64,000 bases of DNA from Xenoacremonium recifei (lineage: Eukaryota > Ascomycota > Sordariomycetes > Hypocreales > Nectriaceae): positions 496,001 to 560,000 of the forward strand of contig WOFQ01000014.1 of assembly GCA_012184525.1 (NCBI GenBank), written 5' to 3'. The notes under the pieces were generated by a model. That model was not told where the DNA came from, did no database searches, and saw only the letters and a list, made by a program, of their open reading frames with translations. Of the stretch, positions 11,238 through 21,500 are shown in pieces (within the stretch, counting starts at the first letter, position 1; each line of letters begins with the position of its first letter). Both the position numbers and the translations under genes were made by a program.

Positions 11238-11594
11238 TCACGCATCACATCGCATACAGCTCTTCACAAACCAGAAGTCGGGCCCAACAAGTCCGTATTT
11301 GGGCACACTGCCATCAAAGTTGTTAGTTCTGAGACCTTCTTGCTGACTCGATCAGATATTCGCCGAAGTCCATCTTGATCCGAGTCAACATACTCACGAC
11401 CAACAGATGACGGAATGATCTGGAACTCGAGATTGTTTCGAAAAGACATTCTCTGGTTCAGAATCGGATGATTTGCCCAGTAGGCAGTGAATCAAAGGAT
11501 CCAAGTCACTTGCAATACAGATGGGCTGAATCAAGCCCGGCTCGATGCCGTCGTTGGCACATCCTCGTGACAGGTCACATTTAAGGCAAAACAT
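11238..11594 (-). CDS. Candidate Cys-rich small protein (spliced, low confidence)
   Basis: The frame 11398-11594 joins to 11238-11307 across a 90-bp intron with donor GTGAGT, an ACTAACA branch sequence and acceptor GGCAG, the full fungal intron signature. The product would be 88 residues with eight cysteines, opening with MFCLKC and ending in SCMRCDA, so CxxC pairs lie near both ends. No signal peptide is seen. The start is the first Met in frame; more exons could lie upstream, for example in the open frame 11628-12002. Another phase through the same splice also stays open briefly, so the reading frame is uncertain. I recognise no family. It would converge with CNB1. Confidence 0.25.
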
Positions 11595-13565
11595 GGCGTC
11601 GAAAAAATGCCGGTCTCGCACTGCCACTCACGTCTTCATTAACCTACTCACCGAGGCTGAGACAATACCCAACAAAGACAACATGGGGTTCGTTGAACTC
11701 AGCTTGACTAACAATGGTTCGATGGACGGGAAATCCAGTGGGGGAGGGACGATCGAGCACGGGAGGGTGGCTGAGACGACCCATGCAAGGCTGAGCAGCG
11801 GCAGTGGCCCGCGAACATTGGGGTCTGGGATGGTGACCTCGGCGGCTTTGACGTGCCGTGCCCATTGTATCAGCTCGCAAGGCCGGGACCCGTCTCGCGA
11901 ACGGATGGCGCTGAACCGCATCCCTTGGCCCGGGAGACACCTCCGGAGCAGTCTCATAGGCTGGCGTGTGATGGGGGAGTATGGCCGAGCAAGGCTGTTC
12001 AAGACACTCGCTGAGGATCTCAGCGAGACAACTCACCGAGGCGAGACATGCTTCGGGAGAGGAGGGTTGAAGAACACACGCCCCCAAACCCCGTACCTTG
12101 GCCTCGGGACGGGCTCACCCCGGGGAACTAGGACGACTTGCCCCGGCCGGCAACTGAGACATTGGCTGATCTAAGGATGCTCGGCTTGTGGGCGTGGGCG
12201 TGGGCTTAAGATGAGGCTGAGGAAGCCGCCACAATCGGCAGATGCTTCGATAACTACATCGAACGACATATCCATCTAGATTTGGGGCTATGAGTTTGAG
12301 GAAGCTGAAAGAACGGGAAGGGGGTATCGGCAACAAGGGATCCAACGAGAAAAGTAGTGGGAGAGAGGCAAGGGACACTGCGAAGAGGTGTGGAATGCAC
12401 AGGGCGTGTTTTCTCAAGTGACTTGTAATATTGTATTGGATGTTGGGTTCTGGTTATTGTGACAGGTATTTCTGGTGTTGCGGCCTGACCGAGATGATGT
12501 TGCAGTTATCTCTTTCCCAGAATACTGTTCACAGTTGAGGTCTTTTGGATTCGAAGTTATCTCTTGTTCCCCCACGGACTCCTTCGGCAGTTGATTGCTC
12601 GGGGCCTCCTGGTTAATAAAGTGGAAATGGCTTGAAGTTCTGTAAGCAAATATGACTTGCCAGGGCAAGGCAATGAGAGTAGTCTCGCGAAGGAACAGTC
12701 CAGATCACCAACCAGTCTTTCTCTAGCCGCGATCCAGGGGACTTTGTTCCGCTCTCCTCGGATCGAGAGCTTCCCGATAGCTCAGCCGCCGGATGCAAGC
12801 CTCGTCCCTGTCTCGGTTCCACTCGCGATCTCTCAGATAGTTCCTCTTAGTTGTTGAAGGGAGTGAGAGAAGAGGAACCGTGAGAGCGAACTAGTTAGCC
12901 GCGACGGCAAAGACCCCTTGTTGACGCGGCAGCTGAAAGCACGAACGAAGGGCAAGGAAGGGCAAGGCTAGCGAACAGATGGCGAGGCTGTTGGTTAGAC
13001 ACGGGGCTGACAAGATTCGCGGCACGGCCGAGAGACGACCGCCCTGCCGATTGGCAGGATTGCTTGCTCGAGGCGCGAGGCTTGCTTCTGTTTGTCTCAG
13101 GTGATTACTATCTCAGCTGGATCGCAGCCTGATCGACATCGGGCGAGGGCATTTCCCGATGACTGATCACATAGATAGCCACAGCCTCGTTCCATCGACA
13201 GGGCGTAGAGAGAGCAGGGAATTACTAATAAGAAAATGACAGCCAGGCCAGGTCGAGGTGCAGGATCTCGCTCGCCCGCCCGCCCGCCCGCCTGCAGGGC
13301 GATCAAATGCCGGCAAGGCGCAGAAACCGGCCTAGACTGTTTCCTCAGTTGATTTTGTTCAGCGAGTCTGTTCAAGAGCAAAAGGGGTGTGGCTAGATAG
13401 TCTGAGTAGCTTCATATGACAAGTCACTTTTGGAGGGGACGCCCCCAGGAACGTCGATTTCGGGTTCCCGCTGGGCTGGGACCTGGCTGATAGGCTAGAC
13501 CCAACCAAACAAATCAGGAAGGGCGGTTTTAATCGAGATTGAACAGACGGGCAGCAGTTAATTAG

Positions 13566-13580
13566 GCGCGCGCGCGCGCG
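13566..13580. repeat. (GC)n dinucleotide run
   Basis: Fifteen bases of alternating G and C in intergenic DNA. Such a tract can adopt Z-DNA. Confidence 0.9.
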
Positions 13581-14980
13581 AGATCTACGGGAGGAGGTAA
13601 GGCGAGGCGGGTGAAGCGAACGAATCTGTGGTAACTCCGGCTGATCTGCAAGTAGTCCTCTTTTTTTTTTTTGTCTTCTGGTGAGAGAAGGCATATCCTT
13701 GTTTGCGAGGAGAGGCCAGCTTGCAACTAGGGAGTTGTCAATCGAGGGGTGAAGTTACATCCCGCATGTCATCGTAGGCGCGGCTAGCAATCCAGGGCAC
13801 ATTTCGTACCGACGGCGAAGTCAGTGACGGGACGGCAAATTTCAAACAACGTAACCTCGGTATTGGCCTTTTATCTCGCATCCTAAACCGTTCTTGTCTT
13901 CGTTCATCGCGGCAGAAGCAAGCAGTCAGTCAAACAGCCCGAAAATCTACGGAGTTGCGAGACAAGGGCGGCATTGATCCAGATCCCTCAACATGGGTTA
14001 TAGTTGCCCAACCATGGATCGTTTTTGTGTCTATAGTTCCAAAAAGCAAGCCTCTGAGAACCCATTGGTTACCAGTGTCCGCCCTGTTGGAAGATGAGTG
14101 TGACCCGCGCGCTAGAAGAGGGTTTTGCTTTTTTTCCTCTCGACTTCACCGAGCTTCGCAATGAAGACAGCCCAGGATCCCCCTAGGCTAGCTTGCGGTC
14201 CAGGGACGGAGCTTTTCAGCCTGACAGGGAGCCTTGCTGGGTTGATGCCCAACGAGGCCCGTCAAGTTTTGGGTTGGTGATCAGACGGCGCCGTGACATC
14301 TGAATTGGAGGGAGGGAGGGAAGCTCTTTGTACTGTACATACAAGGGATTATACAGAGTTGCGGGGAGGGCCCGAGACGAGTCGCTATTGGAGCGAATCC
14401 GACGCCTCAGCAGCATCACTTGCGCAAGCTTCGCATTAACTGACCACAACGTGACTACGTTTGGGCAGCAACTGGCGAATCAGCCTGTTTCGTGCCCCTA
14501 TGCCAAGCAGTATCATGGGCAACTAGCCAGTCAGTGTCAGGCCAGAACATCCCAGCCCGCATCATCTCGCCTTCAGAACCTCTGAGCCGAATGCAACTCC
14601 AGCCGTCGTTATGACGATAGAGGGATATCCTGGCCGGAGGGATCGCCGCTGCGTCTATTCCCCGTCGGGCTTACGCAAATCTGGGGAACCGGGAACCTGC
14701 TAGGCCACGGCTGACGAGCCCGTCCCAGCAGAAAAGACCGGGCTGGGCGTTGGGCATGAGTACATACACGAACGAGATGCCCTGCCCGAGGGTGGTCAGA
14801 TGTTGTTGGTGATAAGGATGGCGCCCCCTTTTTTGCGTCGTTGCCCATGTTTCTGCCATGGGAAATTGAGGGGGGTGCGGGATGCATATCCTGCTTGCGA
14901 TGTTGGTTGCGAGGCACTGTGACTGATAGAGAAAGCAGAGAAACCTGTCACAAAGTGATATTATCGGGCTTCAACTACCG

Positions 14981-14996
14981 GCATGCATGCATGCAT
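14981..14996. repeat. (GCAT)4 tetranucleotide repeat
   Basis: Four perfect, self-complementary GCAT units in intergenic DNA. Confidence 0.9.
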
Positions 14997-15415
14997 CCGT
15001 GAAACGAGCCAAACAATCACGAATTCCAGACCCGGGCCCATTTGCTCCACGCAAACAGCATCACGACACTTACAGCAGCTCAAGCGGCACATCAATCTCT
15101 TCGGCACAAGAGCACTGAGCCAAGAGCTTTCCAGTGCTGACTATTACCCACTCACTCAGCAAAGGTGCCCTGTGAAGACAAGGACGGCCACCCTCCCGAG
15201 GTTATTTTTGTCGTTTGCAGCACTTGGTTTGCAGGCCGTCCATTAATCAATCAATCACTCTCCGCCTTGACGCAGGCGGCCGGGAGCGTTCGGGATGGAT
15301 GGGCCTTGAGTCTCATCAGAAGAGGGCCGGCCGCGATGAGCGCGCAGAAAGAGACGGATGCCGGGGGCAGGTTGGCAGGGTCCAGGAGGAGCCGGACTAT
15401 CAGTAGAGGTCCGTT

Positions 15416-15447
15416 TCTCACTCACTAACTCACTCACTTACTCACTA
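15416..15447. repeat. Imperfect (CTCA)n repeat
   Basis: Tandem CTCA/CTTA/CTAA units over ~32 bp in the gene-poor region. Confidence 0.8.
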
Positions 15448-15802
15448 TCAAACAAAGACTCTTGCTCTCGGCCATGTCGGCTTGCTCCTGGACCGTTTCC
15501 CGTCAGTCGCTCTCTGACCGGGTCCCCTACCTATCCCCTGTCCCGGCCCCTGTCTTCACCCCCCTGTCCCCTATCCTTGTCCTGCTTAGCCCAGCCGCTC
15601 CCCGTATGTACCAGACAGACAGACGTACCAGTACCTGGCCCAGCCAGTCGCAGTACCGGTACCTTTCGGGGGATGCATACATGGGTGCCTTTCAGGGCTG
15701 ATGCAGTGGCGTCGGCTGACAGATGCAGTTTTGATTTACACATTGTCCCGTGCCTTTCGTTGGCTGAGACTCGGACTAAGACCAGCCACCCTTCGAGAAG
15801 CC

Positions 15803-15822
15803 TGTCTTGTCTTGTCTTGTCC
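15803..15822. repeat. (TGTCT)n pentanucleotide repeat
   Basis: Four consecutive TGTCT-type units, the last one varied, in CT-rich intergenic DNA. Confidence 0.85.
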
Positions 15823-16770
15823 TGGCCTGTCAACCGCAACGACTCCCACTTCACGGCTTCCGGTTTCGTGACCCTGCGTTCCTTGCTTGCTTTTCCCGCC
15901 TGTCGCCTGGATCGTCGTCGTTGGGCACAAACAACCCCCCCTCGAATCACACAAATTCCAAATTCAACTACGGCGTGCTCCGAGAAGATACCGAGGAGTT
16001 ACCGTCCCAGTTGCCCGTCTTGGCTGGTGATGGTGGTGGTGGTGTGCCATGTAAGACAGTCGAAACAAGTGCATGACCTTGGATGCCATTTTACAAGTGC
16101 CATTAACGTCGTTCTCGTACACCGTATACCTCCTACATACAGTACAGTCGTGCGTTTGCTTGTTTCTTCGTCCTCCCCCATGTTACCGTGGATATCGTTC
16201 CCTCTCTTCCAAGCAAAGCCCCCATTTCAGCCCGTGAGAGCCTCGCTCCCTTTCCCCGCCTGCAGCCCGTTATTCTAAGCTTTGGAGAATACATAGTACA
16301 GCAAGCAGATCTATGTCGAGGTGGAATCAGCAATAAACAAACAGAAACGAAAACAAAACAGCGCTCTCCCCCCTCCCGCGGCCCCGACTTTGCCCTTCTT
16401 CCTCGGGATGCAGAAACGCAAGCCAACGCCATGACCGTCTCTAAAACAGTATTCCCATCCATCTCTTATCCGCTGCCGCCCGACAGTTTCCCTAATTTTC
16501 CCTTGCTTTTCCCTTCCCTTCCATTCACATCGCGCCCTGCCTCCCTTCTCCCCTGCCATGCCACGTTTCCCGACACATTCCCGTTTCCGGTTCCCGCCGC
16601 CCATCTCTCATCCGTCCGTAATAACAACTGCTCGCTGTATGCGGTGTGTGTCGCCGAAAACCCGTTTGCCGATGCCGACCAAGCGCCCAACAAGTACCGT
16701 AGTAAGAAGATGCAAGCAAGCAAAGCAAAGCAAAAATCATCATGAACCCGGTATTTCTGCAGACGTGACA

Positions 16771-16793
16771 TCCATCCATCCATCCATCCATCC
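16771..16793. repeat. (TCCA)n tetranucleotide repeat
   Basis: Nearly six perfect TCCA copies in the gene-poor region. The same unit, on the other strand, recurs at 41957-41982. Confidence 0.95.
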
Positions 16794-17259
16794 CTTGACC
16801 CGCGTCTTGTAACAATGACTTGAAACCTCAAAGCATATGCACCCAAAGCCCGCACCCACAAGGCAGAAAACTCCATCCCCGTCGCCCATCCGGTCCGGCC
16901 GCTAAGCATAACATGGAGGGATATTTTTTTTCTTTCCCAGGCACCGCCAGAAACCAAAGCGCCCCTGGGTCAACAAAAGTAAAGAGACGAGGCCAGAAAA
17001 AAAAAGGAAAAAAAGAAAAGAAACAAGGTCGGCGGCTGCCCAGTAGTGCGAACCAAGAGCCACTACCTCTGACCGCCTACCCCCCCAATGCAATAGTGTA
17101 CAAGCAACAGACGCTTCAATCCATGCTTTTTTTTTTCTCGCCTTCCGGTTTCGAAGAGCTCGGTAATTTCGGTAGTCACATATGCGGGCCAGAGTGGTAA
17201 GCACACGCATTCTTTTCCGTGTTGTTTTGTGAGGTTTCAAGAGGCCTAGACGTTGGGCC

Positions 17260-18502
17260 TCACCGGGATCCGCTGCCTCCACTATTCTCTTCCGCGGCTT
17301 CGTAAAGATCGAGACAAGTCTCCAGGACTGGATCGAGGGGTGTAGCTGGTCAGTTTCCAAGGCTCTCTCCCACACCAGTGGCGTTGATGGCACTTACTGT
17401 TGGTGATCTGCTCCTCCCAGACTCCGTATTGGTAGTCGATGAGTCCATGACGCTCGATCCCATCACATAATCGTACCAGCTCGTTGCCTAGCTTCTTGAT
17501 CATCGCCTTGGGCAGCAAGCTTTGCGATCTGGAAAGTGCTTGCCCAGACTCCATCATTTCTCTCTGCTTCTCGCCCAAAGCCAACCAGGAGTAGTTGAAC
17601 TTGTGCCAGAGCTTCAAACGCTCGGGAAAGAGAACGGCGTTGTCAAGATGAAGCCCTAGTATGCTTCCATTAGCGAGATATAATACATAGTTTGTGTTAG
17701 GGGCAAATCACATACCAAGGTCGTGCACCTGAGACAAAAGCCAGCCAGAGATACTGAGCAGAGTCTCAGCAGCGCTGTTCAGGGAGCCATGGTCAATTTC
17801 CTGGCAAATAACTCCCAGTTGATTCTGAAAGCCAGACCACTTCTCCTCCAACGCTCCGGGCTCAGCAGGGTACGTTGGTTGTTGCTCTTCTGTCATGGAA
17901 ACGTCTGCGCTACCTGGTGTCTGCTGAATTGTGTTGGTGTTTGACATGCTGCTCGCGTAGGTTAGGGCAGGTGTCTGCTGATATACGCCCACCGAAGCAC
18001 CGGCCGCTTGGCTTGTTTGCTGTAAAGTATGTGCTCCCGTATTTCCCTCGGATCCAAAATAGGTCGTGGTAACATCTGGTGCCATCATCTGCATCGTAGC
18101 TGGTTGCCTGGAGCCGAACTGATGTGTATCGTAAACGGGTGTTTGCGCGCCAGGTTGCGCCACGTTATACATCATGGTGTTGTAACCGGAAAAGCTTTGC
18201 GTCTGTTGCCGCGAGTCTTGGCCATACTCGGGCCCGTACGCCATTCCCGTGTTTGGCATGTTCTGGGCCGGATACGATCCCGCTGCTTCCTGGTAGTAAG
18301 TGCCGTAGCTGCCTGAGCTTCCTCCCATCCCTCCCCGCGAAGTCGAGGTCGGCGTGTTGATAGGTGCCGGGCGATATCTATCGTTACCAGCTCCGGCGAC
18401 AGAACGTCTGTGTTGGGAGGGATCTTGGAGAGAGTATCGAGGATGGGAAGTGGGATGAACAGGCGGTTCATTCTGCCTCCTCCGTCGATTTGGGTCATCC
18501 AT
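17260..18502 (-). CDS. Protein of unknown function, Gln/Gly-rich N-terminus and helical C-terminus (3 exons)
   Basis: Exons 17716-18502, 17398-17655 and 17260-17345 give 376 residues; introns are 60 bp (GTATGT...ACTAG) and 52 bp (GTAAGT...ACCAG). Residues 1-205 are disordered, rich in Gln, Gly, Ser, Tyr, Pro and Thr, like many transcription or developmental regulators. From ~210 the protein changes to an ordered, mainly helical part: LEEKWSGFQNQLGVICQEID, then LLSISGWLLSQVHDLGLHLD, LKLWHKFNYSWLALGEKQRE and KLGNELVRLCDGIERHGLID. I see no zinc finger, homeodomain, signal peptide or membrane segment, and I do not recognise the family. Both splices restore phase and continue the helical pattern, so the gene is probably real. 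It stands alone between two ~6 kb non-coding stretches. Confidence 0.75.
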
Positions 18503-21500
18503 GCCCCCGAGACCGCGGTTGTCCTTGGGGGTCTATCCCTGAGCCCACCGGATACGCCACCGGGAACGCGCACAAACGAAAAGAAGATTGGAGCCAGTTT
18601 CGAAGCTCTCTTGGGTTGACAGCAAGTGGTGAAATAGGGGAGAAGGTGTTCGGGTAGGCGGAAGCTCAACGACTTGCGGATATAACGAGGGGCACAACCA
18701 GACACGACTCGGTCTCTGGAGGGGTCCGCGGGGTCGTCGTGATAACCAAAGCCACCAAGTTGCGGATAGCCAAGTTCAAATTAAGTAGTTGCGAGGGAGT
18801 GGCCGAAAGGGATGGCTTGGTTTGTATCAAACGAGTGAGGCGAAGGGACTGTGGCGGAGGCTCTGTTTGGTTGCAGGATCTCGGCAGTAAAAGGTGGCTT
18901 TGCCGTCCCTCGATCGCGGTCCGCCCAATGGGTTTTATGGTAGCAAAGACGGGAAGCTGATGGTCAGCCAAGGACTGGGTTATCAACCTCGATCCCCAAT
19001 GACAAGCTCAGCAGAACTAGGCCTAGCGCCCTTCATGCCCCGACAAGAAACGACTCGAAGAGATGACGACGAACGGAGAAGGCGTTGCCGCTGCTTAGGT
19101 AGCTTGTTCTGGGGCTGGTTCTGGGGCCCAGGGCTGGACAAGCTGTAAGGCGGGTGGGTAATGCTTGTTGTACTTTGAAGGTGTGTTGTCAAACGGTTGT
19201 CTGGACTCGTACTAGGAGGATCCTGGCCAGCCCCATGTACGCCAGGTCTCAGCAGGCACGACAAGCTTGAGCCTGTCGCGATCTTTGGGGAGCTAAATAA
19301 AACACACCAGGGGGGGCTCAACGAGCAGAGCAGACCAGAGCCCCTCGACGATGTTCGACTAGGACGAGTAGTGCGCCCGCGGCGGCCGAGTTGAGCAATG
19401 ACGGCTTCTAGACTGGTCGAGAAAGATTAAGTAATGCGTAACCAGCTGGCTCCAACGGCGAGGGAGGGGGGAGGGGGGGTGTCAGACTAACAACCCGAGT
19501 AAAGGCCAAAGGAGGAGGTAGCCAGCTAGAGCGACGGGGGGAGGCGAGGGGGGGTTTAAAGACGGGGGATCACGAAGATGACGAAATGACAAAGCGAGAG
19601 GGAAGCTTGGGATTCTTATAGCAAGCACCCCGAAGCATTACAAGCAATGGACTGCAGCTATGGACATGCTGGGTCCACTGTCGATGGCAGGGGAAAATGA
19701 TGAGTGATGCGAATGCGGCCTGCGGGAAGGGGGGGTAGGGTGAGAGTGCTCTGGGTGAGGTGAGGCGGAATGGTTTTAGAGACTAGAAACAGTCGCAGAG
19801 ACAGGACCCAGGTAGCTGGCGTCAAGACTGGACAAAAGCAGCTGAGGCGGCTCGATGCCAGACACTCCAAGTCAGCCCTGAAAGTAAGTAAGTGGGTGTT
19901 TGATTGAACCGTGGACATGCCAAACGGCAAAAAGCAAACGCCCGATACGTACAGAGGCATCGTGAGTGAGGCCAATGGGGAGTCGACCAAGGTGACTGGC
20001 TCACGGGATCCGGGCGACGATTCCCGTTGGAAACGCTGTCCTCGTCCTCGTCCTGTGTCGAGTTGGGTCGAGATTCTGAGGATCTGCATGTAACCTCCAC
20101 CACGCGCACCCTGGCCCGGTGCTGTGGTAAGAGGCGTGGCCCTCGAAAGATGAAAGGGATGGCCAGAGACAGAGGACAAGGCGTGGTGGCTCGCCATGGG
20201 GTAGAACTAAAGGGGCGGAGAGAGCTTGCAAGGTGCGTCACAGTCGCACGGCAAAGGAGCGGGTGATGGGCGAGAGGCGGAGGAGCCGTGGCCGTATAAA
20301 CCGTCTCTCGGGCCCGGCAGCTCTCAGCCATCCACGACTTGCAAGGTCTGATCGCTTTTCCTGGTGTCTCGAAGGCCCCCCATCCCCCATTCCTGCGTGG
20401 TCTCGTTGGTGGCGGGTAGCCCAATTTCGAGTTAATGCATGCTGGCCGTGGAAGCACAACGGGAGTGCGAGCGAGCGAGCACCACAATCCGTAGTCCAGC
20501 GATGGGTCCAGGAATGAACGGGGCTTTGATGGAGATCCATCCAATCCATTAATCCCTTGGGCTGATGTGGGAGCAGGATGGCAAAAAAGTCTAAAGCCAT
20601 CGTCGAGTGGCCGGCCAAGCTGAGATATTACCAACTTGAGACAAGCCCCGGATCGCATTTATCACTGGTGCGTTTCTGCCCAAGGCACACGACGGGCCAG
20701 GCACAACCTTGAGTCGAGTCAAGTATAGAGTCGAATCGGCAGGCCAGAAGAACACGGAGAGAGGGGACCCGAATGAGCGTTGAGCCGTTGGAGACGCCGC
20801 CGACACGCCCCCCGTGCGCCATCGCCCCCATGCAAGTCTTGCAGATTTCGTGCTGTAGTGAAGACAAGACTCCATAAATCCATATGTAAGGTATATACGC
20901 ATGGTAAATCAGCAGCGTGCCGGACGACGAGAGGTGCCGCTGCTGGTCAGGTACAAGACCGGGATGCCGACTAGCTGGCCTCGGGAAAGCCAAATGCATG
21001 CAAGGCAACTCTGAAGAACCTGTCGCAGCGTAATCCCCAGTACTTGGGTTGTTCCGTGGCACCGCCAACCAATGAACCATGAGGTTCCGCATGTCTCAGC
21101 GGTCCGAAGCTGATCGGGCGAGGCAGGGCAGCCGCTGAAGTGCTGGATCTAAGACACCAACGAGGCACCCGAAGCTGGATGCTCAGCACTGCGTGTCTGA
21201 CCCAATGCCAGGTACGAACGGAGTATTTGGTACCTGAATTCATGGGTGGACGCCCCCCCTTGCTGCTAGGGTCTGATGCTCTGAAGAAACGACGTCGTTT
21301 TGGCGAACCAGGTGCGGAACCGACCAGCACTGAAGAAAAGAATAAAAAAAAAAGTAACAATCCCCACTAAGCCGTCTAAGCCATCACTTCAGGTTCTCCA
21401 TGGAATAAAACAGGGCAAGCAGAAAAAGAAAAGAAGACGAAAATTCCAACGTCGGCTATTCTGGGCATGTATGCTCCCTCTACCTCGGACTCAGTGGTAC

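Larger units (their letters stand above)
10996..17259. other. Gene-poor 6.3-kb stretch
   Basis: Apart from the weak spliced candidate at 11238-11594 I see no coding signal. Open frames here lack splice support and have biased composition, typical of CT-rich non-coding DNA. It contains several simple repeats, listed separately. Both flanking genes point into it, so the spacing is unusually long for a convergent pair. Non-coding transcripts or very long 3' UTRs are possible but not visible in the sequence. Confidence 0.5.

Noticed and set aside
11545..12174. 209-residue plus-strand open frame
   Set aside because: No family resemblance, and it overlaps the minus-strand candidate, which has a better splice signature.
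15358..16278. 306-residue plus-strand open frame
   Set aside because: Composition is Ser/Pro/Leu/Cys-rich from CT-rich DNA, there are no domain-like segments, and it crosses simple repeats.
19822..20658. 278-residue minus-strand open frame
   Set aside because: No recognisable domain, odd Arg/Pro/Cys composition, no splice or promoter support.
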